Below, piece after piece: positions 41,561-50,546 of a DNA stretch of 64,000 nt. How positions within the stretch are numbered: the stretch's first letter is position 1; every line of letters starts with the position of its first letter. The stretch comes from Streptomyces parvus (GTDB taxonomy: Bacteria > Actinomycetota > Actinomycetes > Streptomycetales > Streptomycetaceae). The position numbers and the translations under genes were made by a program. The notes beneath the pieces were generated by a model that did not search any database, was not told the origin of the DNA, and saw nothing but the letters and a program-made list of their open reading frames with translations. The stretch is from the NCBI RefSeq assembly GCF_032121415.1, contig NZ_CP135079.1, forward strand, positions 4,898,001 through 4,962,000, written 5' to 3'.

Positions 41561-42205
41561 ATGGGTTCCCAGGTTCGCGGTGGGACGAGATGGAAGCGGT
41601 TCGCTCTGGTCATGGTGCCGAGCGTCGCCGCGACGGCCGCGGTGGGCATAGGCCTGGCCCAGGGTGCGCTGGCGGCTTCGTTCAGCGTTTCCGGCCAGGA
41701 GTTCAAGGTCAAGGCCAAGGAGCTGGAGGGCTGGGACTTCGTCCAGTACGGCAGCGTGGCGTCGGGCAAGACGCTGGACGGCAAGGCGCAGCATGCGCCC
41801 GTCGCGGTGTCCGGCTTCAGCAAGGCCTACATCACCAACATGTGCCAGTCGGTGGTGACGCCGAACCTGCCGTTCGGGCTGGGTAACGTCACCCTCCAGC
41901 TGACGGCCGGCACCGGCGACGAGAAGGTCTACGCCAAGGACCTCTACCTGGATGTCTCGGAGCTGGGCGCGGACGCCACGTTCAAGAACATCGACATCGG
42001 CGTCGCGGCGGGCTCGCTGCCCAAGGACGACACCAAGCCCGGCATCCAGCCGGGAACGCAGGCCAACCCGAACGGCTTCTCCCAGCGCGCGGACAAGGCA
42101 CTGCTGACGAATGTCGAGCAGAAGGCATGGGCGACGACGGCGGGTACGTTCAAGCTCCCCGACCTGTCGCTGAAGCTGGTCTCCGGCGTCAAGGAGTGCT
42201 ACTAG
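41561..42205 (+). CDS. DUF6230 family secreted/cell-envelope protein
   Basis: Protein of 214 aa, ATG 41561 with AAGGAG 5 bases upstream. A Sec-type N-terminus: basic start GSQVRGGTRWKR, hydrophobic core FALVMVPSVAATAAVGIGLA and a likely cleavage after LAA. The mature part (about 175 aa) is beta-rich: FKVKAKELEGWDFVQYGSVA, VTLQLTAGTGDEKVYAKDLY, FKNIDIGVAAGSLPKDDTKP, and has two cysteines (NMCQSVV and the C-terminal KECY). First gene of an operon with DUF6114 and the acidic protein. I know no function; the domain is restricted to actinobacteria as far as I recall. Confidence 0.88.
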   Translation: MGSQVRGGTRWKRFALVMVPSVAATAAVGIGLAQGALAASFSVSGQEFKVKAKELEGWDFVQYGSVASGKTLDGKAQHAPVAVSGFSKAYITNMCQSVVTPNLPFGLGNVTLQLTAGTGDEKVYAKDLYLDVSELGADATFKNIDIGVAAGSLPKDDTKPGIQPGTQANPNGFSQRADKALLTNVEQKAWATTAGTFKLPDLSLKLVSGVKECY

Positions 42206-42297
42206 CACTCGCCCGGGCGGTCGGGGCTTCAAGGCGTCCGGCCGCCCACCCTTTCTTCTTCTCCTTCAGCAGTACCGGTTCCAGGGAGCTGTTTTCC

Positions 42298-42846
42298 ATG
42301 AGCCCCGAGTCCACAGGGCAGAACGAGCACCACATCCGCGTCTATCGGCGACGCTTCCGCGCCTGGCGGGGTGACCGGCCGTTCTGGGCCGGACTGTTCA
42401 CCATGGTCGGTGGCGTTCCCATCGCCTACTTCCCGTACGCCAACATGCACCTCGGCAACGTGACGCTGGCCATGTCCACCACGGCCGGAGCCGGATCCCT
42501 GATCATCGGGGTCCTGCTGGTCACGCTGGGCCTGACGATGTGGTTCCACAGCATCGTGCGGGTGTTCGCCGGCGTCGCGGCGATTCTGCTCGCGCTGATC
42601 TCCATACCCGTCGCCAACATCGGCGGCTTCATCGTCGGATTCCTCTTCTCCCTCATCGGCGGAGCCCTGTCCATTTCCTGGGCGCCGGGAGACCAGAAGA
42701 GCGTCGAGGAGGCCCCGCGCCCGGACCAGCCGTACGAGGGGCGCCCCGAGGGGGAGCTCCAGGGCGCGGCTGCCGTACCGCAGCAGCAGGTCACCGCGTT
42801 CGACACGCAGGCGGAGGCCGAGGGCGGGAGGCATCGTGCGGGGTGA
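42298..42846 (+). CDS. DUF6114 family membrane protein
   Basis: Protein of 182 aa, ATG 42298 with AGGGAG 9 bases upstream. A basic cytosolic start (YRRRFRAWRGDRPF) leads into about four membrane helices: FWAGLFTMVGGVPIAYFPYA, AGAGSLIIGVLLVTLGLTMW, SIVRVFAGVAAILLALISIP and NIGGFIVGFLFSLIGGALSI. The C-terminal 50 residues are hydrophilic, Pro/Glu/Gln-rich and cytosolic. Located 92 bp after the DUF6230 gene; the next start lies inside this gene (42836), so all three are co-expressed. Function unknown. Confidence 0.9.
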   Translation: MSPESTGQNEHHIRVYRRRFRAWRGDRPFWAGLFTMVGGVPIAYFPYANMHLGNVTLAMSTTAGAGSLIIGVLLVTLGLTMWFHSIVRVFAGVAAILLALISIPVANIGGFIVGFLFSLIGGALSISWAPGDQKSVEEAPRPDQPYEGRPEGELQGAAAVPQQQVTAFDTQAEAEGGRHRAG

Positions 42847-44158
42847 CGACGGACAGCGGGCGGACGCCCGCCTCAACGACGGACTACCCGAGCGCAGGGG
42901 CCCCCGTCACGCGGCCCCCCGGAAGTCGCTGCTGACCAAGCTCCACCTCCCCAGCGGCAAGAAGGCGCTGGCGCTCGCGGCGATGCCGACGGCGGTCTTC
43001 GTGGGCATGGGGCTGACCCCCAAGCTCGCCCTGGCCGACGACCACGGCGACATCCCCTTCGCGCCGGGACCGTGCGTCACCCGGTCCGACGAGCCGAGCG
43101 AGAGCGAGTCGCCGAAGCCGACCCCGTCCCCCTCGGCCACCGAGGAGGACGACGCCTCCGGCGAGGACGACGCCGCGACGCCGAAGCCCTCGGCGAGCGG
43201 TTCCGCATCCGCCCCGGGCAAGGACCCGGCGGCCGACGACGCGAAGCCGGACGCCGACACGTCGGCGCAGTCCGCCGCCGAGAAGCCCGCCGCCGAGGAG
43301 CCCTCCGCGGCCCCGACGCCCACCAGGTCGAAGAACCCCCTCGACCCGCTCGGCCTCGGGGACGCACTCAAGGACCTCTTCGACGGCCCGGACGACGACG
43401 CCGCGGAGGAGCCGGCCGACCCGTCCCCGAGCCCCACCACCGAGGCCCCCAGGCCGTCCGACGAGCCGGAGGACACGGCGAAGGAGCAGCCGAAGGACCC
43501 GGTCGAGGACGCGGCCGACCAGGCGGAGGAGACGTCCGACGAGACGGCGGACGCCATCCGCGAGGCGGCCGAGAAGGCCGGCAAGGACGTCGAGGAGCTC
43601 GACGAGGACGCCAAGGGACTCGACCCCAAGAAGGACGAGGACATCCCCGACGGCGCCAAGCCCCGCTTCCCCTGCCCCGAGGCCGACCCGGAGGCGCTCG
43701 CCGCGGCCGAGCTGGAGCCCGGCATCCCGCTGCTCCCGGCCGACCCCTGGACGCTGGAGTCGACGCTGCTCACGCTCAACGGCCTCGACTACCACGGCAT
43801 CGTCGAGGTGAAGAAGGCGGACGGCAGCATCAAGAAGGTGCTGAAGTTCACCGCCGGCTCCATCGACATCAAGGACCTGCACCAGCTGACCGTCGGCCCC
43901 GCGGGCACGACGGGCCATGTGAAGTCGCGGCCCGGATCCACGTCGACGATCCGCGACGGCGAGGTGACGATGTACACGGAGGAGCTGAAGGGCAATCTCT
44001 TCGGCCTCATCCCGATCACCTTCAGCCCACAGACCCCGCCGCCGCTGAACGTCCCCTTCGCCTTCTTCACCAAGGTGAAGGTCACCCAGGCCGGCCAGTT
44101 CGGCGGCACGCTCACCGTTCCCGGACTGAAGAACTACCTGGAGGGCGGCAAGGGCTAG
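42836..44158 (+). CDS. Secreted acidic protein with C-terminal beta-rich domain (operon partner of DUF6230/DUF6114)
   Basis: Protein of 440 aa. GTG 42836 lies 11 bases inside the preceding gene, with GGGAGG 4 bases upstream. A cytosolic start of about 28 residues precedes a Sec signal (KKALALAAMPTAVFVGMGLT, cut near LALA-DD). About residues 75-250 are low complexity and strongly acidic (EEDDASGEDDAATPKPSASG) with helical stretches (AIREAAEKAGKDVEELDEDA). The final 150 residues look folded and beta-rich: WTLESTLLTLNGLDYHGIVE, LKFTAGSIDIKDLHQLTVG, VTMYTEELKGNLFGLIPITF. No LPxTG or membrane anchor at the C-terminus. I do not recognise a catalytic family. Confidence 0.85.
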   Translation: MRGDDGQRADARLNDGLPERRGPRHAAPRKSLLTKLHLPSGKKALALAAMPTAVFVGMGLTPKLALADDHGDIPFAPGPCVTRSDEPSESESPKPTPSPSATEEDDASGEDDAATPKPSASGSASAPGKDPAADDAKPDADTSAQSAAEKPAAEEPSAAPTPTRSKNPLDPLGLGDALKDLFDGPDDDAAEEPADPSPSPTTEAPRPSDEPEDTAKEQPKDPVEDAADQAEETSDETADAIREAAEKAGKDVEELDEDAKGLDPKKDEDIPDGAKPRFPCPEADPEALAAAELEPGIPLLPADPWTLESTLLTLNGLDYHGIVEVKKADGSIKKVLKFTAGSIDIKDLHQLTVGPAGTTGHVKSRPGSTSTIRDGEVTMYTEELKGNLFGLIPITFSPQTPPPLNVPFAFFTKVKVTQAGQFGGTLTVPGLKNYLEGGKG

Positions 44159-44196
44159 CCGCCCCCGCCCGCCTCCCCGAGCCCGTCCGGAAGCCG

Positions 44197-44248
44197 CACA
44201 ACGCCGTGGGCCGTACTCCCCACCAGGAGTACGGCCCACGGCGTTGTG
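44197..44248. terminator. Bidirectional terminator hairpin
   Basis: Perfect 23-bp inverted repeat (44197-44219 with 44226-44248), 6-base loop, between the convergent ends of the acidic protein gene and pyk. The strongest hairpin in the window. Confidence 0.9.
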
Positions 44249-44261
44249 TGCGGGGTGCGGG

Positions 44262-45692
44262 TCAGTCCCGCTCGCCGCCGCCCAGGTGGTGCACCCGGAC
44301 CATGTTGGTGGTGCCGGGGATGCCGGGGGGCGAACCGGCCGTGATGATCATCGTGTCGCCGTTGTTGTAGCGGTTCAGCTTGAGCAGCTCCGCGTCGACC
44401 AGGTCGACCATCGCGTCGGTGTTGTCCGCGTGCGGGACGACGTGCGACTCGACGCCCCAGCTCAGGGCAAGCTGGTTGCGGGTGTTCTCGTCCGTGGTGA
44501 AGGCCAGGATCGGCTGGGCCGTGCGATAGCGGGAGAGGCGCCGGGCGGTGTCGCCGGACTGGGTGAAGGCGACCAGGGCCTTGCCGTCGAGGAAGTCCGC
44601 GATCTCGCAGGCCGCACGGGCCACCGAACCGCCCTGCGTACGCGGCTTCTTGCCCTGGACCAGCGGCTGGAGGCCCTTGGCGAGCAGCTCCTCCTCGGCG
44701 GCGCAGACGATCTTCGACATCGTCTTGACCGTCTCGATCGGATACGCGCCCACCGAGGACTCGGCGGACAGCATGACCGCGTCCGCGCCGTCCAGGATCG
44801 CGTTGGCGACGTCGGACGCCTCGGCGCGGGTCGGCCGCGAGTTGGTGATCATCGACTCCATCATCTGGGTCGCCACGATCACCGGCTTGGCGTTGCGGCG
44901 GCACAGCTCGATGAGGCGCTTCTGCACCATCGGGACCTTCTCCAGCGGGTACTCGACCGCCAGGTCGCCACGGGCCACCATCACACCGTCGAACGCCATG
45001 ACGACGCCCTCCATGTGCTCGACCGCCTGCGGCTTCTCCACCTTGGCGATGACGGGGACCCGGCGGCCCTCCTCGTCCATCACCTTGTGCACGTCCTTGA
45101 CGTCGTTCGCGTCCCGGACGAAGGAGAGGGCGACCAGGTCGCAGCCCATCCGCAGGGCGAAGCGCAGATCGTCGACGTCCTTCTCGGACAGGGCCGGGAC
45201 GTTGACCGCCGCACCGGGCAGGTTGATGCCCTTGTGGTCGGAGATGACGCCGCCCTCGATGACGATGGTCTTCACCCGGGGGCCCTCGACCGCGACGACC
45301 TTCAGCTCGACGTTGCCGTCGTTGATCAGGATCGGGTCGCCCTTGACGACGTCGCCGGGCAGACCCTTGTAGGTCGTGCCGCAGATCGACTTGTCGCCGG
45401 GGACGTCCTCGGAGGTGATGGTGAACTCGTCCCCGCGGACCAGCTCGACCGGGCCCTCGGCGAACTTCGCCAGCCGGATCTTCGGGCCCTGGAGGTCGGC
45501 GAGCACGCCCACCGCGCGGCCGGTCTCGGCGGCCGCCTTGCGGACACGGTCGTAACGGCCCTGGTGTTCCTCGTGGGAGCCGTGGCTGAAGTTGAAACGG
45601 GCCACGCTCATGCCGGCCTCGATCAGAGCGACGAGCTGCTCGTGCGAGTCGACGGCGGGACCGAGGGTACAGACGATTTTGGAACGGCGCAT
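44262..45692 (-). CDS. pyk: Pyruvate kinase
   Basis: Final step of glycolysis: phosphoenolpyruvate plus ADP to pyruvate plus ATP. Protein of 476 aa from ATG 45692 (MRRSKIVCTLGPAVDSHEQL). Motifs: FNFSHGSHEEH, the catalytic lysine segment VIAKVEKPQAVEHMEG, the metal-binding MVARGDLAVE, and IVATQMMESMITNSRPTRAE. The C-terminal allosteric domain ends in TNMVRVHHLGGGERD. AGGA lies 8 bases before the start. Streptomyces usually have two pyk genes; this corresponds to the one beside ackA-pta. It is separated from ackA by 74 bp containing a 12-bp palindrome. Confidence 0.96.
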   Translation of the reverse strand: MRRSKIVCTLGPAVDSHEQLVALIEAGMSVARFNFSHGSHEEHQGRYDRVRKAAAETGRAVGVLADLQGPKIRLAKFAEGPVELVRGDEFTITSEDVPGDKSICGTTYKGLPGDVVKGDPILINDGNVELKVVAVEGPRVKTIVIEGGVISDHKGINLPGAAVNVPALSEKDVDDLRFALRMGCDLVALSFVRDANDVKDVHKVMDEEGRRVPVIAKVEKPQAVEHMEGVVMAFDGVMVARGDLAVEYPLEKVPMVQKRLIELCRRNAKPVIVATQMMESMITNSRPTRAEASDVANAILDGADAVMLSAESSVGAYPIETVKTMSKIVCAAEEELLAKGLQPLVQGKKPRTQGGSVARAACEIADFLDGKALVAFTQSGDTARRLSRYRTAQPILAFTTDENTRNQLALSWGVESHVVPHADNTDAMVDLVDAELLKLNRYNNGDTMIITAGSPPGIPGTTNMVRVHHLGGGERD

Positions 45693-45721
45693 GAGGCGGA
45701 TCCTATCGGTTTGTTTCGTTG

Positions 45722-45733
45722 CGGAATATTCCG
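45722..45733. promoter_or_regulatory. Palindrome CGGAATATTCCG upstream of pyk
   Basis: Perfect 12-bp palindrome 30 bp before the pyk start codon, in the ackA-pyk spacer. Candidate operator; binding protein unknown. Confidence 0.4.
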
Positions 45734-45766
45734 TCTGGTGGAAGATACAAAGGGGCGCGGGGGTGC

Positions 45767-47050
45767 TCAGTTGTCGCTGTGTGCCGGGCGAGTGGCGCCA
45801 CCCCGGCTGACCAGCGCGAACGTCTGCTCGGCGATCTCCAGCTCCTCGTCCGTGGGCACCACGGCGACCGCCACCCGGGCGTACTCCGGCGAGATCAACC
45901 GCGGCTGGGACGACCGTACGGAGTTGAGCGAGGCGTCCACCGCCATGCCCAGCTCCTCCAGGCCCGCGATGGCAGCTTCCCGCACCGGAGCCGCGTTCTC
46001 CCCGATCCCCGCCGTGAACGCCACCGCGTCCACCCGCCCGAGCACCGCCGTGTAGGCGCCGATGTACTTCTTCAGCCGGTGGATGTAGATGTCGAAGGCC
46101 AGCGCCGCCCGCTCGTCGCCCTCGTCGATCCGGCGGCGGATCACCCGCATGTCGTTGTCGCCGCACAGGCCGACCAGCCCGCTCCTCTTGTTCAGCAGGA
46201 CGTCGATCTCGTCGGCCGACATGCCCGCCACCCGCTTCAGGTGGAAGGTGACCGCCGGATCGATGTCCCCGGAGCGCGTACCCATCACGAGCCCTTCCAA
46301 AGGCGTCAGCCCCATCGAGGTCTCCACGCACCGCCCGCCCGCGACCGCCGAGGCCGACGCCCCGTTGCCCAGGTGCAGCACGATGACGTTCACCTCCTCG
46401 GGGGCCTTGCCCAGCAGCTCGGCCGTCTTCCGCGAGACGTACGCGTGCGAGGTGCCGTGGAAGCCGTAGCGGCGGATGCGGTGCGCGTCGGCGGTCTCCA
46501 CGTCGATCGCGTACCGCGCGGCCGCCTCCGGCATCGTCGTGTGGAACGCCGTGTCGAACACCGCCACCTGCGGCAGGTCGGGCCGCAGCGCCTGCGCGGT
46601 GCGGATACCGGTGATGTTCGCCGGGTTGTGCAGCGGGGCGACCGGGACCAGCCGCTCGATCTCCTTCAGCACCTCGTCGGTGACCACCGTCGGCGCGCTG
46701 AACCGCAGCCCGCCGTGCACCACCCGGTGCCCGATCGCGGCGAGTTCGGGGGAGTCCAGGCCGAGTCCGTCCGCCGCCAGCTCCTCGGCCGCCGCCTTCA
46801 GCGCCTCTTCGTGGTCCGCGATCTTGCCCGTACGCTCCCGGGGCTCGGCGCCGCCGGTCAGCGGCGTGTGCACCAGACGCGAGGTCTCCTCGCCGATCCG
46901 CTCGACCAGGCCCGAGGCGAGCCGCGAGCGGTCGCGCGCGTCGAGGAGCTGGTACTTCACCGACGAGGAGCCGGAGTTGAGGACGAGGACGCGGTGCGGT
47001 TCCACAGGGGCTGCCGTGCTTTCGTGATCGGGGGAGGGGGTCGTCGTCAT
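45767..47050 (-). CDS. ackA: Acetate kinase
   Basis: Acetyl-phosphate plus ADP to acetate plus ATP (reversible). Protein of 427 aa from ATG 47050, overlapping the pta stop as ATGA. The first 18 residues are a species-specific tail (TTTPSPDHESTAAPVEPHR). Family motifs: VLVLNSGSSSVKYQLL, IGHRVVHGGLRFSAP, RYGFHGTSHAYVSRK, VLHLGNGASASAVAGG, TRSGDIDPAVTFHL, and AFTAGIGENAAPVRE. Together with pta it forms the acetate overflow/assimilation route. Confidence 0.96.
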   Translation of the reverse strand: MTTTPSPDHESTAAPVEPHRVLVLNSGSSSVKYQLLDARDRSRLASGLVERIGEETSRLVHTPLTGGAEPRERTGKIADHEEALKAAAEELAADGLGLDSPELAAIGHRVVHGGLRFSAPTVVTDEVLKEIERLVPVAPLHNPANITGIRTAQALRPDLPQVAVFDTAFHTTMPEAAARYAIDVETADAHRIRRYGFHGTSHAYVSRKTAELLGKAPEEVNVIVLHLGNGASASAVAGGRCVETSMGLTPLEGLVMGTRSGDIDPAVTFHLKRVAGMSADEIDVLLNKRSGLVGLCGDNDMRVIRRRIDEGDERAALAFDIYIHRLKKYIGAYTAVLGRVDAVAFTAGIGENAAPVREAAIAGLEELGMAVDASLNSVRSSQPRLISPEYARVAVAVVPTDEELEIAEQTFALVSRGGATRPAHSDN

Positions 47051-49128
47051 GCGGGGCGCTCCTCGCTCTGCGCCTGGATCGCCGTGATCGCCACCGTGTT
47101 GACGATGTCCTGGACGAGCGCGCCGCGCGAGAGGTCGTTGACGGGCTTGCGCAGCCCCTGGAGGACCGGGCCGACCGCCACCGCGCCCGCCGAGCGCTGC
47201 ACGGCCTTGTACGTGTTGTTGCCGGTGTTCAGGTCCGGGAAGATCAGCACGGTCGCCTGGCCCGCCACGTCGGAGCCCGGGAGCTTCGTCGCCGCGACGG
47301 ACGGCTCGACCGCCGCGTCGTACTGGATCGGCCCCTCCACCCGCAGGTCGGGCCGCTCCGCCCGCACCCGCTCGGTCGCCTCGCGCACCTTGTCCACGTC
47401 CGCGCCGGAGCCGGAGGTCCCGGTGGAGTACGACAGCATCGCCACGCGCGGCTCCACGCCGAAGCGGGCCGCCGTCACCGCCGACTGCACCGCGATGTCC
47501 GCGAGCTGCTCGGCGTTCGGGTCCGGGTTGACCGCGCAGTCCCCGTACACGAGGACCTTGTCGGCCAGGCACATGAAGAAGACGGAGGAGACGATCGACG
47601 CGTCCGGCTTGGTCTTGATGATCTCGAACGCCGGGCGGATCGTGGCCGCCGTGGAGTGCACCGAGCCGGACACCATCCCGTCGGCCAGCCCTTCCTGCAC
47701 CATCAGCGTGCCGAAGTAGTTCACGTCCGCCACCACGTCGTACGCCAGCTCCACCGTCACCCCGCGGTGCGCGCGCAGAAGCGCGTACCGCTCGGCGAAG
47801 GTCTGCCGCAGCTCCGAGGTGTGCGGGTCGATCAGCTGGGTCTCCGCGAGGTCGATGCCGAGGTCGGCGGCCTTCTTGCGGATCAGGTCCACATCGCCGA
47901 GGAGCGTGAGGTCGCAGACGTCCCGGCGCAGCAGCACGTCGGCGGCGCGCAGCACCCGCTCCTCGGCGCCCTCCGGCAGCACCACGCGCTTGCGGTCGGA
48001 GCGGGCCTGCTCCAGCAGCTCGTGCTCGAACATCATCGGCGTGACCCGGCCGCTGCGGGCCACGGAGATCCGCTCCAGCAGCGCGGCGGTGTCGACGTGG
48101 CGCTCGAACAGACCGAGGGCGGTCTCCGCCTTGCGCGGGGTCGCCGCGTTCAATTTGCCTTCGAGGGTGAAGAGTTCGGCGGCGGTGGGGAAGGATCCGC
48201 CGGCCACCGAGACGACCGGGGTCCCCGGTGCGAGCCGGGCGGCCAGCGTGAGTATCTCCTCGCCGGGGCGCTCGTCCAGGGTCAGCAGTACGCCCGCGAT
48301 GGGCGGGGTGCCCGCGCTGTGCGCGGCCAGCGAGCCCACCACCAGGTCCGCCCGGTCCCCGGGGGTGACCACCAGGCAGCCGGGCGTCAGCGCGTTCAGG
48401 AGGTTCGGCAGCATGGCCCCGCCGAAGACGAAGTCCAGCGCGTCGCGTGCCAGCCCGGAGTCGTCGCCGAGCAGCACCGTGCCGTCCAGCGCCGCGGTGA
48501 TCTGGGCGACGGTGGGGGCCGAGAGCGCCGGGTCGTCCGGCAGTACGGAGACGGGGACGGGCAGCCGGGCCGCCAGCCGCTCCGCTATCGCCGCGCGGTC
48601 CTCGGCGGCGACCCGGTTCACCACCATGGCCAGCACGTCGCAGCCCAGACCGGCGTAGGCGCGGTAGGCGTTACGGGTCTCGGCGCGCACGGACTCCGCG
48701 CTCTGCCCCTTGCCGCCGACCACCGCGATCACGGAGGCCCCGAACTCGTTGGCCAACCGGGCGTTCAGCGCCAGCTCGTCGGGGAGCTGGGTGGCCGCGA
48801 AGTCGCTGCCCAGCACGAGGACCGCCTCGTACTCCCTGGCCACCTGGTGGAACCGGTCGACGAGCCGCGAGACCAGCTCGTCGGTGCCCTTCTCCGCCTG
48901 CACGGCGGAGGCCTCGTGGTAGTCCAGGCCGTAGACGGTGGCCGGGCTCTGGGAGAGCCGGTAGCGGGCCCGCAGCAGCTCGTAGAGCCGGTCGGGGCCG
49001 TCATGGACCAGGGGGCGGAAGACCCCGACCCGGTCCACCTGACGCGTCAGAAGCTCCATGACTCCCAGCTCGACGACCTGGCGGCCGTCCCCCCGGTCGA
49101 TCCCGGTCACGTACACGCTCCGCGCCAC
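47047..49128 (-). CDS. pta: Phosphate acetyltransferase
   Basis: Acetyl-CoA plus phosphate to acetyl-phosphate plus CoA. Protein of 693 aa from GTG 49128 (ARSVYVTGIDRGDGRQVVEL), chosen because GGGAG is 7 bases upstream; ATG 49146 has none. Long-form enzyme with three parts: an N-terminal BioD-like domain (its P-loop is degenerate: TGIDRGDG), a middle DRTGG-type regulatory domain (VTPGDRADLVVGSL), and the C-terminal catalytic domain from about residue 370 (RSDRKRVVLPEGAEERVLRA, DGMVSGSVHSTAATIRPAFE, LLSYSTGTSGSGADVDKVRE-type segment). ackA overlaps its stop. It is divergent from pfkA. Confidence 0.95.
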   Translation of the reverse strand: MARSVYVTGIDRGDGRQVVELGVMELLTRQVDRVGVFRPLVHDGPDRLYELLRARYRLSQSPATVYGLDYHEASAVQAEKGTDELVSRLVDRFHQVAREYEAVLVLGSDFAATQLPDELALNARLANEFGASVIAVVGGKGQSAESVRAETRNAYRAYAGLGCDVLAMVVNRVAAEDRAAIAERLAARLPVPVSVLPDDPALSAPTVAQITAALDGTVLLGDDSGLARDALDFVFGGAMLPNLLNALTPGCLVVTPGDRADLVVGSLAAHSAGTPPIAGVLLTLDERPGEEILTLAARLAPGTPVVSVAGGSFPTAAELFTLEGKLNAATPRKAETALGLFERHVDTAALLERISVARSGRVTPMMFEHELLEQARSDRKRVVLPEGAEERVLRAADVLLRRDVCDLTLLGDVDLIRKKAADLGIDLAETQLIDPHTSELRQTFAERYALLRAHRGVTVELAYDVVADVNYFGTLMVQEGLADGMVSGSVHSTAATIRPAFEIIKTKPDASIVSSVFFMCLADKVLVYGDCAVNPDPNAEQLADIAVQSAVTAARFGVEPRVAMLSYSTGTSGSGADVDKVREATERVRAERPDLRVEGPIQYDAAVEPSVAATKLPGSDVAGQATVLIFPDLNTGNNTYKAVQRSAGAVAVGPVLQGLRKPVNDLSRGALVQDIVNTVAITAIQAQSEERPA

Positions 49129-49468
49129 GCGTGCTCTCCCGTCCATGTTCGGTGCCGCTACCCGCGGGGCGTCCGGACGGGCGGTGCTGCCCCCGTGCCC
49201 GCCCGGTGTTCCGCCGGGTGCGGCATTGGCCTGCATTGCCTCTTGACGATACCTGCGGGGGCCGCTATACCGCCCGCCGGAGGTCCCGGCCCTCCACGGC
49301 CGGAGGTTCCGTCCTCCGGATTCCTCCTACCCACGAAAGGACCGTCCGGCCCGGCCGAGAGCGCGGGGTCCGCGCCCGGCGTGGGACAATCGTCGCGGTT
49401 CAGGGCAGGGAGGCCGCCACCGTCGGCCTCCCGGAAAAGCGCGACTAGCGAGCAGGAGACATACCTCG
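49129..49468. other. pta-pfkA divergent control region
   Basis: 340 bp without a gene. It contains a good vegetative-type promoter toward pfkA (49243-49271) and low-complexity Pro/Gly-type coding-like triplets just upstream of pta that have no ribosome site. No clear pta promoter was found. Confidence 0.6.
49243..49271 (+). promoter_or_regulatory. Candidate pfkA promoter
   Basis: TTGACG (49243-49248), 17-base spacer, TATACC (49266-49271). Would give a leader of about 190 bases before the pfkA start. Confidence 0.55.
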
Positions 49469-50494
49469 ATGCGCATCGGCATTCTCACCGCGGGCGGCGA
49501 CTGCCCCGGCCTGAACGCAGTGATCCGGTCGGTCGTCCACCGGGCCGTCGTCGGCCACGGCGACGAGGTCATCGGCTTCGAGGACGGCTTCAAGGGGCTG
49601 CTCGACGGCCACGTCCGCCCCCTCGACCTCAACGCGGTCAGCGGCATCCTGGCCCGCGGCGGCACCATCCTCGGCTCGGCCCGCCTGGAGCGCGACCGGC
49701 TGCGCGAGGCCGCGGAGAACTGCGAGGAGCTGACCCGCCGTTACGGCATCGACGCGCTCATCCCGATCGGCGGCGAGGGCACGCTCACCGCGGCCCGCAT
49801 GCTCGCCGACGCCGGAATGCCGGTCGTCGGCGTCCCGAAGACCATCGACAACGACATCTCCTCCACCGACCGCACGTTCGGGTTCGACACGGCGGTGGGC
49901 GTCGCGACCGAGGCCATAGACCGTCTGAAGACCACCGCCGAGTCCCACCAGCGGGTGATGGTCGTCGAGGTCATGGGCCGGCACGCCGGCTGGATCGCGC
50001 TGGAGTCCGGGATGGCCGGCGGCGCCCACGGCATCTGCCTGCCCGAGCGCCCCTTCCAGGTCGACGACCTGGTCAAGATGGTCGAGGAACGGTTCGCGCG
50101 CGGCAAGAAGTTCGCCGTCATCTGCGTCGCCGAGGGCGCCCACCCGGCCGAGGGCTCCATGCCGTACGCCAAGGGCGAGATCGACCAGTACGGCCACGAG
50201 CGTTTCCAGGGCATCGGCAACCGCCTCGCCATCGAGCTGGAGACCCGGCTCGGCAAGGAGGCCCGGCCGGTCATTCTCGGCCATGTCCAGCGCGGCGGCA
50301 CGCCGACCGCGTACGACCGGGTGCTGGCCACCCGCTTCGGCTGGCACGCCGTGGAGGCCGTGCACCGCGGCGACTTCGGCCGGATGACCGCCCTGCGCGG
50401 CAACGACATCGCCATGGTCCCGCTCGCCGAGGCCGTCACCCAGCTGAAGCGGGTGCCCGCCGAGCGGATGTACGAGGCCGAGTCGGTCTTCTAG
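49469..50494 (+). CDS. pfkA: 6-phosphofructokinase
   Basis: Phosphorylates fructose 6-phosphate to the 1,6-bisphosphate; cytosolic glycolysis. Protein of 341 aa, ATG 49469, AGGAGA 9 bases upstream. Motifs: GILTAGGDCPGLNAVIR, GGEGTLTAARML, the catalytic PKTIDNDI, VMGRHAGWIALESG and the C-terminal HVQRGGTPTAYDRVLATRFG. The GGEGT and PKTID pattern is that of actinobacterial group III PFKs; S. coelicolor PfkA2, which I believe is the orthologue, uses ATP. Nucleotide versus pyrophosphate preference is not certain from sequence alone. Confidence 0.95.
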   Translation: MRIGILTAGGDCPGLNAVIRSVVHRAVVGHGDEVIGFEDGFKGLLDGHVRPLDLNAVSGILARGGTILGSARLERDRLREAAENCEELTRRYGIDALIPIGGEGTLTAARMLADAGMPVVGVPKTIDNDISSTDRTFGFDTAVGVATEAIDRLKTTAESHQRVMVVEVMGRHAGWIALESGMAGGAHGICLPERPFQVDDLVKMVEERFARGKKFAVICVAEGAHPAEGSMPYAKGEIDQYGHERFQGIGNRLAIELETRLGKEARPVILGHVQRGGTPTAYDRVLATRFGWHAVEAVHRGDFGRMTALRGNDIAMVPLAEAVTQLKRVPAERMYEAESVF

Positions 50495-50514
50495 GACCTC
50501 CCGATCGCCTCGAA

Positions 50515-50544
50515 CCGCGCGGGCCGCACGGGCGGCCCGCGCGG
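50515..50544. terminator. Bidirectional terminator hairpin
   Basis: Perfect 13-bp GC-rich inverted repeat (50515-50527 with 50532-50544), 4-base loop, between the convergent ends of pfkA and the double-HTH regulator. Confidence 0.8.
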
Positions 50545-50546
50545 AG

